Positions 48,363 through 56,943 are shown, counted from the stretch's first letter. The stretch is 64,000 bases of DNA from Mixta calida (GCF_002953215.1 NZ_CP026378.1:1904540-1968539), one strand, 5' to 3'. Notes: generated by a model from the sequence alone, not told the origin. Made by a program: numbers and translations.

Positions 48363-49388
48363 ATGGCCAACCGCAAACCCCGTTCAGACCGCCTGCTTAC
48401 CGTCGATGAAATCTACCGCCAGCCGGTTGGCCCGGCGTCCGACCCGAAAAGCCTGTATGCGCTGCTGCGGTTCGTGCGGTGGCGGCGGGAGCGCAACTGG
48501 TCAGAGACGACGCTGAAGGTGCAGACGCATCACAGTTATCGCTTTATCTGCTGGGCGGATGAACGGGGTATCCGGTACGCGGCGGAGGTGACCCGTCCGG
48601 TGCTGGAGAGCTGGCAGCGCTGGCTGTACGGCTACCGAAAAACGAACGGGGAGCCGCTGAGCAGCCGGACGCAGCGGACGGCGCTTCAGCCGCTTCAGGT
48701 GTGGTTCTCCTGGCTGACAAAACAGGGGCTGATACTGGCGAATCCGGCGGCGGACCTGGAGCTGCCGCGGCTGGAGCGGCGGCTGCCGCGCACGATACTG
48801 AGCGTGGAGCAGGTAGAAGACATCCTGGCGCTGTGCGACCTGACGACGCTTCAGGGCGTGCGCGACCGTGCGCTGATGGAGCTGCTGTGGTCAACGGGCA
48901 TCCGGCGCGGCGAGGCGGCCAGGCTTGAGATATACAGCACGGACTTCGTGCGGCGGACGCTGAGCTTACAGGGCAAGGGAAACCAAGACCGGGTGGTGCC
49001 GGCGGGAGAGCGTGCGCTGTGGTGGCTTGAGCGCTACCTCAGCCAGGTGAGGCCGGAAATAGCTGTCACGCCAGGCTGCCGGGCGCTGTTCCTGGCGATG
49101 GACGGCGTGGCGGGGCTGACGGCGAACGGCATCACGCAGGCGGTGGTGCCGTACCTGAGAGCGGCGGGCATCGACAGGGGAAGCTGCCACCTGTTCCGTC
49201 ACGCAATGGCGACGCAGATGCTGGAGAACGGCGCGGACCTGCGGTGGATACAGGCGATGCTGGGTCACAGGAGCGTGGAGAGCACGCAGATATACACGCA
49301 GGTGAGCATAAAGGCGCTTCAGGCGGTCCATGCGTCAACGCATCCGGCAGAGCAGCGGGACAACCAGAAACCAGACAGGATGGAGTAA
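48363..49388 (+). CDS. Tyrosine-type site-specific recombinase (XerC/D-like)
   Basis: 341 aa, ATG 45 bp after the helicase fragment. N-terminal SAM-like core-binding domain, then the catalytic set: Arg in WSTGIRRGEAARLE, Lys in GKGNQD, His-x-x-Arg in CHLFRHAMATQ, His in MLGHRSVESTQ and the Tyr nucleophile in IYTQVS. It appears complete. Its association with a CHC2-type protein is typical of a small integrative module rather than of a phage; no phage gene is nearby. Confidence 0.92.
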   Translation: MANRKPRSDRLLTVDEIYRQPVGPASDPKSLYALLRFVRWRRERNWSETTLKVQTHHSYRFICWADERGIRYAAEVTRPVLESWQRWLYGYRKTNGEPLSSRTQRTALQPLQVWFSWLTKQGLILANPAADLELPRLERRLPRTILSVEQVEDILALCDLTTLQGVRDRALMELLWSTGIRRGEAARLEIYSTDFVRRTLSLQGKGNQDRVVPAGERALWWLERYLSQVRPEIAVTPGCRALFLAMDGVAGLTANGITQAVVPYLRAAGIDRGSCHLFRHAMATQMLENGADLRWIQAMLGHRSVESTQIYTQVSIKALQAVHASTHPAEQRDNQKPDRME

Positions 49389-49444
49389 AGGTGATGATAA
49401 GGTATATACTTGGTCAGTACTTAAGCAGAGTGGGAGAAAGAGCC

Positions 49445-49723
49445 ATGCCTAAAGAAGCGGTGTTCACGATGAAGCTGGAAAGCTCGCTGCGGGAAGAGTT
49501 CATCGCCGCTGCGAAAGCCAGTGACAGACCGGCCTCGCAGGTAATACGCGAGCTGATGCGGGAATACATCCGTCGCCAGAGCGAGAGTCGGGCTTACGAT
49601 ACTTACCTGGCGCAGAAAGTGGAGAGAGGACGGCAGGATATACGAGCAGATAACGTTGTGAGCAACGAAGAGGCTGAAGCGCAGTTCGCCGCGCGTCGGG
49701 CAAAACTGGCGGGGAAAGCGTGA
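49445..49723 (+). CDS. Type II antitoxin (RelB/ParD-like)
   Basis: 92 aa from the ATG at 49445 with GGGAG upstream. N-terminal ribbon-helix-helix type sequence (AVFTMKLESSLREEFIAAAK, then RPASQVIRELMREYI) and a disordered toxin-binding C-terminus (VVSNEEAEAQFAARRAKL). An AT-rich promoter with AAGTACTGACC/GGTATATACTT dyad-like elements lies upstream, fitting autoregulation. Its stop overlaps the toxin start by 4 bp. Confidence 0.87.
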   Translation: MPKEAVFTMKLESSLREEFIAAAKASDRPASQVIRELMREYIRRQSESRAYDTYLAQKVERGRQDIRADNVVSNEEAEAQFAARRAKLAGKA

Positions 49724-50016
49724 AGGTGCTGTGGGCGCAGGAGGCGCTCAACGACCGTACAGCAATATGGGATTACCTCGAGGAACGAAACCCGCTGGCT
49801 GCGGCGGAGATGGATGAGCGGTTCAGTGAAGCCGCGGCCAGGCTGGCAGAGCAGCCGCTGATGGGTGCGCCGGGAAAAATAGCGGGTACGCGGGAGCTGA
49901 TACCGCATGAACATTACCGGCTTGTGTATGAGCTGGATGAAGAAGCCGGTATCGTCTGGATAGTGACGCTGATCCACACGGCCCGATGCTGGCCGCCGGT
50001 CTCGCCGGAAAGTTAG
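49720..50016 (+). CDS. RelE/ParE-family toxin
   Basis: 98 aa from a GTG overlapping the antitoxin stop (GTGA). ParE/RelE pattern: VLWAQEALNDRTAIWDYLEE, MDERFSEAAARLAEQPLMG, PGKIAGTRELIPHEHYRLVY and VWIVTLIHTARCWP. It probably poisons gyrase or translation when the antitoxin is lost. It stabilises the recombinase-bearing module. Confidence 0.9.
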   Translation: MKVLWAQEALNDRTAIWDYLEERNPLAAAEMDERFSEAAARLAEQPLMGAPGKIAGTRELIPHEHYRLVYELDEEAGIVWIVTLIHTARCWPPVSPES

Positions 50017-50544
50017 CAGAGTTAGCGGAGCCCTCTGTAAGCCGGGCTGTTCGCTGTGCGGCAGGGCGCGCCATCCGTGGCGCGATCTGCCTTCATCCTG
50101 TTCCGTGCGTCGCGGGGTAAATGGCCGTGCGGCGGCCGGTCCGCTGTGCAATATGCAGGTACGGGATGGCCGCCGCGCGTCCATTAACCATAATGCGGGA
50201 GATTACACGCACTCTCGCGATTCACACCTGACTCCTTCCTGAAACAACGTCATGCGCTCGTATGCGTATAATCTGCATTATGGCGTGCGCCCCGCGTTCA
50301 GCGCCGGGGTGCGGCCGCCATCCCAGGCGGCGTCAGCCGCGTCATCGCCGGTAAGTAACCCCAGAGGAAGTCGGCCTGACGGCCTCCGCTAAAGGGCTTA
50401 ATGCCCGCCCGGCGTCGTCTGTCTGCGACGGCTCGCACTGCGCTGCGCTGCGTTGCTCGTACCCGCCTCGCCAGCTTCCGCTTCCCACCCCGGCCTGGTG
50501 TGGCCATGCAAACCCGTTCGTTCCCTCAGCCTTCCGTGCCTCAG

Positions 50545-50623
50545 AGCGCTGTACAGCGCTTGCGGGCTTCGCCAGCCCGCGCCCGGCAGACGGTTCACCG
50601 GGTCACAGCAAGCTGTGACCCGG
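50545..50623. repeat. Three consecutive perfect hairpins
   Basis: AGCGCTGTACAGCGCT (50545-50560, 16-bp palindrome); GCGGGCT/AGCCCGC with a 5-base loop (50562-50580); CCGGGTCACAGC/GCTGTGACCCGG with AA loop (50598-50623). They end 22 bp before the promoter of the orphan toxin gene and could be recombination sites or transcription barriers. Confidence 0.8.
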
Positions 50624-50645
50624 CTCCCGCCGCGCTGGACCGGTA

Positions 50646-50673
50646 ATGACAGGGGAGAAGATGCTGTTAAAAT
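50646..50673 (+). promoter_or_regulatory. Predicted sigma-70 promoter of the orphan toxin gene
   Basis: -35 ATGACA, 16-bp spacer, -10 TAAAAT: five of six matches in each box; about 22 bp separate it from the ribosome site of the gene at 50703. Confidence 0.55.
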
Positions 50674-50702
50674 GCGCAGCAGGATAACGCAGGGAAAGCG
50701 GA

Positions 50703-51572
50703 ATGAAACGGATAAGGAAAGCCCTCACATGGATGCTGTGCGCGGTGATGCTCAGTGGTGCGGTAGCGTGTACGGGCGAAAAAGGCGCGTCGGGGCAAAA
50801 AGTTGTAGCTCAGGAAATGCCTCAGCCAGAATCATCTGTAAGTGGCGGAAAGAACAGGGAAAAAGCGGTTGCGGCGGCTGACTGTACAACGGAAGAAGTT
50901 GTTGTTGAGAATAATTTACTCGGCGGTAGTGAAGATGCTCAGGCTGCATGGATACGCCAGCATGGCGTCGATATGGCGACCTGTTCTGACAATCCGAGTG
51001 GGGCCGCATGTCAGAAAGCAATGAATGAACGTGATGCCGTAGGGTTGGCGCTTGCTACAGGTAGTGTTGCCCTGTTACCGGGTGGCGCTCAGGCTATGTG
51101 GGGTCTTGGAGCCGGTGCGAATGCAGGTATCAGTTATCTGGCGGATAGCACGATAGATCCGGCGAATGCGGCTATTGCTGGCTGGGTGAACGTTATCAGC
51201 ATGGGCAATGGCCTGGCGGGTACTGTTGGCTGGAATGCTGCGGGCGGTGCACTGGGTAACTGGCTGGATGATAAAGCTCCACTATCTGGAGCAATAACAA
51301 ACGGTGTTGGTGCAGGCATTGGTTACGGTATAGGAAAGGGTATTTCTTGGGGGACTAATACAGGGGCAAACTGGTGGAAGGAGGGCTGGGATCCGAAATT
51401 CAATTCAACCTTACAGAAATATACAGAGATAAAAGGTGATTTTGGCATTTCGAAGGAAATGACACCAAGTAATTTCCCTGGTTTGATTGGTGATATTGGG
51501 GGAAGTATCACTTCAGAGTTAGGGGGGAAGTATACAGAACAAAAAATGAAGCAAGAGGGAAATAAGAAATGA
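50703..51572 (+). CDS. Orphan CDI toxin domain (CT2) fused to its own export signal
   Basis: 289 aa, AGGGA upstream. The N-terminus MKRIRKALTWMLCAVMLSGA followed by VAC-TG is a signal peptide, possibly a relaxed lipobox with Cys23. A hydrophilic linker (about 24-65) leads to VENN at residue 68. The toxin part (LLGGSEDAQAAW, NPSGAACQKAMNE, SVALLPGGAQAMWGLG, SMGNGLAGTVGWNAAGGALG, GIGYGIGKGI) is homologous to CT4 and, in its second half, to CT1. Known orphan CdiA ends lack a start and signal; this one has promoter, ribosome site and signal. Its stop overlaps the immunity gene (ATGA). Confidence 0.75.
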   Translation: MKRIRKALTWMLCAVMLSGAVACTGEKGASGQKVVAQEMPQPESSVSGGKNREKAVAAADCTTEEVVVENNLLGGSEDAQAAWIRQHGVDMATCSDNPSGAACQKAMNERDAVGLALATGSVALLPGGAQAMWGLGAGANAGISYLADSTIDPANAAIAGWVNVISMGNGLAGTVGWNAAGGALGNWLDDKAPLSGAITNGVGAGIGYGIGKGISWGTNTGANWWKEGWDPKFNSTLQKYTEIKGDFGISKEMTPSNFPGLIGDIGGSITSELGGKYTEQKMKQEGNKK

Positions 51573-51802
51573 GGTCAATATTACTTCTTGTTTTCTTTGT
51601 TTTGATTAGCATGCTTTCTATCTTCCTGACTGGTCTTGCTTTATATGCCTTTGGAGAGTTTTTCTTCCTTTTTTATAAACAGATTCCAGTATCTTTTACT
51701 ACGTATAAATTTTTTCTCATATGTAAAATCAGTGTTTATGTTGGTGGCTTTGTAGGAATGGTTATGTGGGTTGCAAGGTTATTAAAAGTAAAAGGTTTTT
51801 AA
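51569..51802 (+). CDS. Immunity protein 2, small membrane protein
   Basis: 77 aa, start overlapping the CT2 stop by 4 bp. Hydrophobic helices at about 4-26 (LLLVFFVLISMLSIFLTGLA) and 45-72 (FLICKISVYVGGFVGMVMWV), short aromatic loop between. It is the same size and plan as immunity protein 1. It is expected to neutralise CT2 in the inner membrane. The gene is AT-rich like the other immunity genes. A hairpin terminator follows. Confidence 0.75.
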   Translation: MRSILLLVFFVLISMLSIFLTGLALYAFGEFFFLFYKQIPVSFTTYKFFLICKISVYVGGFVGMVMWVARLLKVKGF

Positions 51803-51812
51803 CATTTGTAAA

Positions 51813-51848
51813 AGCTCCCCGACCCCTGAGTCGGGGAGCTTACTTTAT
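51813..51848 (+). terminator. Terminator of immunity gene 2 running into CT3
   Basis: Perfect 10-bp stem AGCTCCCCGA/TCGGGGAGCT, then TACTTTATA and directly GTG-GAG-AAT-AAC, the VENN codons of CT3. Confidence 0.75.
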
Positions 51849-51849
51849 A

Positions 51850-52686
51850 GTGGAGAATAACTTTCTTGGAGCAACATCCTCAGACAAACTCGATAAGGCC
51901 GTTGAGAAAATTAAGAATGGTGACAAGTCATTAGCTGCTGCGAATGAGCTGATTACGCTGGAAAATGCCGATAAGCGCAGCGATGCCCTGGTGTCTAAAT
52001 TTACTAAAGACCCTTCACAAATGAGCAGCACGGAACGCGCTGAACTGGCGGGATATCAGCGGGTTTATGCGGCTGAAATGGAGAAGAAATACGGTTCCGC
52101 CGTCTCGCAGGAGCTGGTTAAGGGACTGCTGTCAGGCCAGGACTATATAAAACATAATCCTGACTCTGAGGCAATGGCGAAGGCGCAGAGCATCATGAAC
52201 ACCTGGGGCTACCATAAATCGAATGCCAGTAGTGGGGATGCACCGCTGATATTTGGCGGAAGTGTGCTGGGTCTTACCGTGAAAGAAATGACGACGAATG
52301 CGGCAATCGGTGTGGAAGTTAATACTGGTGTTCAGCTTGCCGGAAAAGATCCGTTCAGCTATGTGGATGCGATTATGGCGGGGGTAACAGCGGCAGCAAC
52401 GACAGGAAAAGGGATCATAGCTTCAACTCCTGTCAATATGGGCGGGGCGGCAATCGGAAGCGGATTTAAGGGAGAAGAACCACTTAACTCTATGGCTGGT
52501 GCGGCTGCGGGTACTGTCGTTGGTGGCTTAGGCGGTGAAATAATAAAAGGAGTCGGCTCAAAGCTTGGAAAAGATGCAGCGTCTGATTTAACAGGTACGG
52601 TTCTTGGAGGCTACATCGGCGAGAAAACAGGGAGTGCTGTTAAAGATGAACTCGATAAGAAGGATAAAACCGATGCTAAAAAATAA
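51850..52686 (+). CDS. Orphan CDI toxin cassette CT3
   Basis: 278 codons counted from the GTG of VENN; the open frame reaches back to 51766 but through the terminator. VENNFLGATSSDKLD is followed by a helical, charged region (residues 10-110) and a glycine-rich hydrophobic end (NTGVQLAGKDPFSYVDAIMA, NMGGAAIGSGFKGEEPLNS, GAAAGTVVGGLGGEIIKG) of the same plan as CT1 and CT2. No good ribosome site: GGGGAG lies 11 nt before the GTG but inside the terminator stem. It is probably a silent cassette that could replace CT1 by recombination. Confidence 0.7.
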   Translation: MENNFLGATSSDKLDKAVEKIKNGDKSLAAANELITLENADKRSDALVSKFTKDPSQMSSTERAELAGYQRVYAAEMEKKYGSAVSQELVKGLLSGQDYIKHNPDSEAMAKAQSIMNTWGYHKSNASSGDAPLIFGGSVLGLTVKEMTTNAAIGVEVNTGVQLAGKDPFSYVDAIMAGVTAAATTGKGIIASTPVNMGGAAIGSGFKGEEPLNSMAGAAAGTVVGGLGGEIIKGVGSKLGKDAASDLTGTVLGGYIGEKTGSAVKDELDKKDKTDAKK

Positions 52687-52930
52687 TCTTTTTAGTTTGG
52701 TCAAACTGATATTGAGTTGCCTGATTTTATTACTCATTGGCGATGTTGTAGCTGAACTACTTGCATCAGTGATTATTTATTTTAAAAAGGGTTTTTTCCC
52801 CTTTAATTGGGGTGATGTTTTTGCCTCTTTCTTTGAATCTGGATATGTTGGTGGCCTTATTTTGGGTATCGGGATTTGGATAAAAATCTGGTTAAAGGAG
52901 AGAAAAAGCCGGAAAACTCCACCTGAATGA
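52673..52930 (+). CDS. Immunity protein 3, small membrane protein
   Basis: 85 aa from the ATG at 52673 (AAGGA 8 nt upstream), overlapping CT3 by 14 bp. Two membrane segments (LVKLILSCLILLLIGDVVAE and GYVGGLILGIGIWIKIW) and a basic tail (KERKSRK). Gene overlap and size identify it as the partner of CT3. Its own ribosome site would allow expression even if CT3 is silent, giving immunity without toxin. Confidence 0.72.
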   Translation: MLKNNLFSLVKLILSCLILLLIGDVVAELLASVIIYFKKGFFPFNWGDVFASFFESGYVGGLILGIGIWIKIWLKERKSRKTPPE

Positions 52931-53330
52931 AAGTTCTATCCCAACCCCTGCTGCGGGTCTTGTTGTTGAGAATAACCTTCTGGGCGGCAATGAATGGACG
53001 CAGGGAGAAAAAGCCAGGGAGCATGGTAAGGATGTGCTGTCATGTGCAAACAATCCTTCAGGAGAAGCCTGCCAGCGAGGCCTGGCGGAAAACAAAGCCT
53101 ATGCGGGAGCGCTGGCTACAGGAGGCGTGGCGTTATTGCCCGGTGCCGCGCAGGCGATGTGGGAGTTGGGCACAGGGGTAAACGCAGGTGCTCAGTATGC
53201 TGAAGATGGCAAGGTGAATCCGGTTAACTCTATTGTTGCTGGCTGGATAAACGTTGCCAGCATGGGGAATGGCTTATGGGGAACAGTGGGCTGGAATGCA
53301 GCCGGTGGCGCGCTAAAAAAAGCACGATAA
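52926..53330 (+). pseudogene. Truncated orphan CDI toxin cassette CT4
   Basis: The frame opens NESSIPTPAAGLVVENNLLGG (VENN at 52965), resembling pretoxin sequence, and follows CT2 closely (NPSGEACQRG, GVALLPGAAQAMWELG, ASMGNGLWGTVGWNAAGGAL) until 53317, where it ends in KKAR and a stop. The second half of the toxin and its immunity gene are missing. It starts over the stop of immunity gene 3. A dead cassette at the distal end of the array. Confidence 0.75.
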
Positions 53331-53440
53331 AGAGAACAGCTTAAACCCATGCCAAATAAAGCCGGTGTTGATGCGCAAAAAAACGGCAGTACAATAGCCG
53401 GACATGAGGATGCGTTTTCCTCTCCTGACCGCAGGCTGCC

Positions 53441-54226
53441 ATGATCTCCATAAAAACCTTTTGTCTGAGCTTTCTTTGCATTATTTTGCTTTCGCTTGTC
53501 GCCAGCCTTGCCCAGGCCATGCATCAGCGGGATTCGCGCCAGCTGGAGGGCTGGTGGTCTGCCCGACGTGATTCCGCCGGAATAGCGCCCAACGCCCGGC
53601 AAAATGCCGGACTGGCGATTGTCCAGGTCTATGCCGCGCCTACATGGGGCTGGAAAGGCGTGGTGGCAGTCCATCCGTGGATCATTTTTAAACGCGCCGG
53701 TGAAACGGAATATAATCGCTACGAGGTGATCAGCTGGGGCGCGGGAATAAAAGTGCGTCGCAATCGCAACGCGCCGGATGGTTACTGGTATGGCGCAAAA
53801 CCTCGCCTGCTGGTGGATCATCGTGGCCCAGAGGCTGAAGCGATGATTCCGCAGATTGAAGCGGCCATCGCCTCTTACCCGTGGCCGGATACCTACCGCG
53901 CCTGGCCCGGACCTAACAGCAACACCTTTATCGCACATATCGGGCGCGAAGTACCCGCTCTGAAACTGGATCTGCCAGCCAATGCGGTAGGCAAAGATTT
54001 TCGCTCGCTGCTTAATCCCGTTGGCCTGCCGCCGTCGGGGCGTGGATTGCAGGTTTCGGTGCTGGGCGTCGCCGGCATCACGCTGGGGGCAGAGGAGGGG
54101 TTCGAGGTCAACGTGCTGGGGCTCAATCTGGGGCTGGATTTTTCGCCGCTGCGTTTACGACTGCCGTTTATCGGCGGGCTGGGACGCGATAATTTGCAGA
54201 AGAAAGATCCGGTCAGCCCGGAGTGA
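53441..54226 (+). CDS. DUF3750 domain protein
   Basis: 261 aa. N-terminal membrane anchor or signal (FCLSFLCIILLSLVASLAQA), then the family block: VQVYAAPTWGWKGVVAVHPW, YEVISWGAGIKVRRN, DGYWYGAKPRLL, YPWPDTYRAWPGPNSNTFIA. DUF3750 proteins are membrane-linked enzymes of unknown reaction; the His-rich HPW and PGPNSNTF motifs are invariant. GC content returns to the chromosomal norm, marking the right end of the CDI region. Confidence 0.9.
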   Translation: MISIKTFCLSFLCIILLSLVASLAQAMHQRDSRQLEGWWSARRDSAGIAPNARQNAGLAIVQVYAAPTWGWKGVVAVHPWIIFKRAGETEYNRYEVISWGAGIKVRRNRNAPDGYWYGAKPRLLVDHRGPEAEAMIPQIEAAIASYPWPDTYRAWPGPNSNTFIAHIGREVPALKLDLPANAVGKDFRSLLNPVGLPPSGRGLQVSVLGVAGITLGAEEGFEVNVLGLNLGLDFSPLRLRLPFIGGLGRDNLQKKDPVSPE

Positions 54227-54307
54227 TAGTGAAGTTTAACCGGCTCGATAAAAGAAAAATCCACGCGCCTGCGTGGATTTTACAGCGATGGCGTGTTTAT
54301 AAGATTT

Positions 54308-54553
54308 CTACTCATTGCCCCATTGGTTGAGGAACTCAGCGATCTCATCGATACGTCGCGCGTCAATGCCGGCTTCGCTGGCCATCTCCTGCTGCGCGTC
54401 CTCACCAATCTCTTCGTTATTCATTAAGCGGGTAATCAGTAGCTGGAAATAGCGCGCCAGGGGCTCGCGTTCTGATTCACCCACTGCTTTTGCGGATTCG
54501 GTCGAGTACTCATCCACGATATCATAATATTTCAGTGGTACTTCATTGTTCAT
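54308..54553 (-). CDS. Small acidic hypothetical protein
   Basis: 81 aa, preceded by AGGAG. All-helical, strongly acidic ([60 protein letters not shown]). No signal or membrane segment. The acidic helical build suggests a protein-binding regulator, but no name is recognised. Function unknown. Confidence 0.75.
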   Translation of the reverse strand: MNNEVPLKYYDIVDEYSTESAKAVGESEREPLARYFQLLITRLMNNEEIGEDAQQEMASEAGIDARRIDEIAEFLNQWGNE

Positions 54554-54701
54554 AAGGCGTCTCCTGGGGTATGCCTGTATCAGGTGAGGGCTGCTGCATC
54601 TGTCTGGCCGTTGCCAACCCTTCTTCCATGAACGGGCGCAACATATCGTCTCAGTGAAAGCCTGAAGACCCTTTCACCGATACGTATCGCAAAAGCGTTC
54701 A

Positions 54702-55241
54702 TTACCACATTAAATCATCGGGCACTTTAAAATCAGCGTAAGGATCTTCCTCATCCTGCGCTTCCTGGCTCAGTGCGCTATTTAAAACAATACTGTTAGC
54801 ATCGCGCTGCGCGATTTTGTCGGCTACGCTTGCGGGAATAATAGCGTATGTACTCTCATCGCTGTTATCAGCGGCCAAACGAGCAATGGCGAGACGTCCG
54901 CTAATCAACTGAGCCTGTGTCGCCTTATCCACCATCATTTCCTTAATTAACTTCCCATCGGTGAAGTTAAAGCGAATCGTCCCTTTTACAATCTCGATCT
55001 TGTTCATTTCAATGAGCTGCTTCACCTGAGCTTTATACGCTTTAGACAAGGCAGCCTGTTTTTGCTGTTCGTTTAGCTGCTTATCTCGCTCAAGCTGCGC
55101 TTTTTTGTTTTCTTCTACAGCCGCTCTTGCCTCACGTGCCTGAACGCGTGATTTTTTCGCCGTTCTTTGCACTTTTTCCATTTTCTTGCTGGTTACTAAT
55201 CCAGCCTTGAGCATCTGTTCCTGTAGGGTGAGTTTTGTCAT
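54702..55241 (-). CDS. DUF2058 protein, YaiL-like
   Basis: 179 aa. N-terminus MTKLTLQEQMLKAGLVTSKK, a long basic coiled-coil segment (about 20-75: RTAKKSRVQAREARAAVEEN) and a C-terminal domain with KGTIRFNFTDGKLIKEM and AIIPASVADKIAQRD are characteristic of YaiL, described as a nucleoprotein/polynucleotide-associated protein. Probably RNA- or ribosome-associated. Single gene, minus strand. Confidence 0.9.
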   Translation of the reverse strand: MTKLTLQEQMLKAGLVTSKKMEKVQRTAKKSRVQAREARAAVEENKKAQLERDKQLNEQQKQAALSKAYKAQVKQLIEMNKIEIVKGTIRFNFTDGKLIKEMMVDKATQAQLISGRLAIARLAADNSDESTYAIIPASVADKIAQRDANSIVLNSALSQEAQDEEDPYADFKVPDDLMW

Positions 55242-55449
55242 CTTCGTTTCTACACCAGTTAAATAATTGTGGAATGATACCTGTTATTTTTGTAACCGTA
55301 TCAGGTTGCAGAGCCTGAGCGCCGTGCGGCTTGCATGTGCTGCCGAAAGGGGGAAAGCGCCCTCTGGCGAGGCTTAACGCGGTCTGTAAGCGATGCCGAA
55401 ACCCTGCTTATGAGCGATGCAGAATTTCGGCAGGATCGGGCCGGGTGAT

Positions 55450-55926
55450 TCAGACCTTGAGCAGCTTTACCGTGCTCTCTATATCGATCTCATCTTCCGA
55501 GAAGATTAAGGTCGTGCCCTGAAAGGTGGTGATCGCCAGTTTTTTCACCGAGCGCATTTCACCGGGCTTCTCAGCGCTTTTCGGCCTGATATTGTTCATC
55601 AGTATGCCCACCGACAGTATCGGCTTTTCTTTATCGATGCCGCTCGCGACAGGCTCCTCTTCGCTGTAAACCACGTAAGATTTAATTGAGGTAAGCTTAA
55701 GGCGTTCGCCCGCGATATAGATGTATTTGCTTTCCGGGATGACTTTCACAGCATACGCTGATAAACCCTTATTGTTGGTTGTCGGTTCAAAAGTCACCGC
55801 CGCATCTTTCTTAATCAGTTCCGGGTTGGCGACCTTAATCACATGAAAATAACGGTTATCGCCGTTTTCATCTTTGATAAATCCAAAACCTTTATCCTGA
55901 AACCAGGTTGTGATCGTTCCTTTCAT
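55450..55926 (-). CDS. Cold-shock-domain protein with C-terminal extension
   Basis: 158 aa. The first 65 residues form a cold-shock domain: MKGTITTWFQDKGFGFIKDE carries the RNP1-like KGFGFI and NRYFHVIKVAN an altered RNP2. The remaining 90 residues (beta-rich, YIYIAGERLKLTSIKSYVVY, LAITTFQGTTLIFSEDEID) resemble no named domain I recognise. It should bind single-stranded nucleic acid. No leader typical of CspA is seen. Confidence 0.85.
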   Translation of the reverse strand: MKGTITTWFQDKGFGFIKDENGDNRYFHVIKVANPELIKKDAAVTFEPTTNNKGLSAYAVKVIPESKYIYIAGERLKLTSIKSYVVYSEEEPVASGIDKEKPILSVGILMNNIRPKSAEKPGEMRSVKKLAITTFQGTTLIFSEDEIDIESTVKLLKV

Positions 55927-56205
55927 CGCCGTTACCGCCTACTTAATCGTTTATTAACTGAGATTTTGCAGCGCGCAGTGTAAAACACAACGCCGGTGCA
56001 GACTACGCCTTTGGTTTAAGTCTGGCTGATAAATTTTGTTCCGGCGAGCGGCGCTGCTGTTCGTCAGACTGAATAGCCTGTGCGCTTATTTGGCGCCGTG
56101 CTTTTATGAAAGGGTGAGGGCATAAAATGAAAAATCCACGCAGGCGCGTGGATTAGCTGTTGCTTGATTCCATGCCGGGCATTACCGCAGCGCATTCCTG
56201 CTGAA

Positions 56206-56943
56206 CTAAGTCAGGTTCTGAGAGAGCGCCTTACGTACATTACTCGCTTCAGGTGCATCAAGCGGTGTGACCATGGCATAGTTATAATGTTCGTCGCTCC
56301 AGTATTGCGCCATAACATTTTCTGCTTTACGCTCCCCTTGCGATATTTTATTCTGGCTAAGCGGCCGGATATACCAGGCGACACGGATGCCGCGTGGATC
56401 CTGATACATCACCACGGCGGCTGGCCCCTGCGCCGTCGCCATCAGGCGAGCGCCGAGCGGTTTAAAGCCATAGCGTTCAAGGTTGGGCGGCAGCGCGCCG
56501 CGAATAAAATAGCGCGTCACCCAGCCTGCCAGCTCTGCATGCTGACTGGCGCTCACGTCGAGCGGAAGCGTTGTCTCATCGCCAAACAGTTTATAGGCCT
56601 GAACGGCATCTTCCATTGGCAGAGGCGCTGACATTTGCGCATCTTTAAGTTGCCATCCGGTCATTCCGCCGACGCTGAGGGAGAGAACAAACAGACAGGC
56701 CAGCGCCACCTTTCTTTGCCGCTGCTCTCGCACGCGGCGATGAAAATAATGGGGTTCGACACTATTCATGTGCAACGGCTGCCGGTTTATTGCATGACGT
56801 AGATGCTGCATTTCATGACGCAACGCGGCCATTTGTGCGGCAACCTGGGGATTTTCCGCCAGGTAGCGCTCTACCTGCTGCGCCGTCGCCTCATCAAGCT
56901 CGCCATCCATCCAGGCGTGCAGTTGCTGTTCGTCGGGGGTCAT
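56206..56943 (-). CDS. Anti-sigma factor (membrane anchored)
   Basis: 245 aa. N-terminal anti-sigma domain (MTPDEQQLHAWMDGELDEAT, VERYLAENPQVAAQMAAL), one membrane helix at about 78-97 (VALACLFVLSLSVGGMTGW) and a periplasmic part. Zinc-finger cysteines (ZAS) are not evident. Its start overlaps the sigma gene stop (ATGA). It should hold the sigma factor at the inner membrane until an envelope or oxidative signal arrives. Confidence 0.9.
   Translation of the reverse strand: MTPDEQQLHAWMDGELDEATAQQVERYLAENPQVAAQMAALRHEMQHLRHAINRQPLHMNSVEPHYFHRRVREQRQRKVALACLFVLSLSVGGMTGWQLKDAQMSAPLPMEDAVQAYKLFGDETTLPLDVSASQHAELAGWVTRYFIRGALPPNLERYGFKPLGARLMATAQGPAAVVMYQDPRGIRVAWYIRPLSQNKISQGERKAENVMAQYWSDEHYNYAMVTPLDAPEASNVRKALSQNLT

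Larger units (their letters stand above)
50017..50702. other. Non-coding, palindrome-rich end of the mobile module
   Basis: About 690 bp without a credible gene; short open frames are Arg/Ala/Pro-rich and lack ribosome sites. It is GC-rich and dense in inverted repeats, including GGGCGCGCCATCC.../GGCGCG pairs at 50063-50090 and three adjacent hairpins at 50545-50623. This texture is common in enterobacterial plasmid and integrative-element backbones. Confidence 0.6.

Noticed and set aside
47230..50016. Prophage
   Set aside because: Recombinase and toxin-antitoxin genes only; no phage structural, lysis or regulatory gene.
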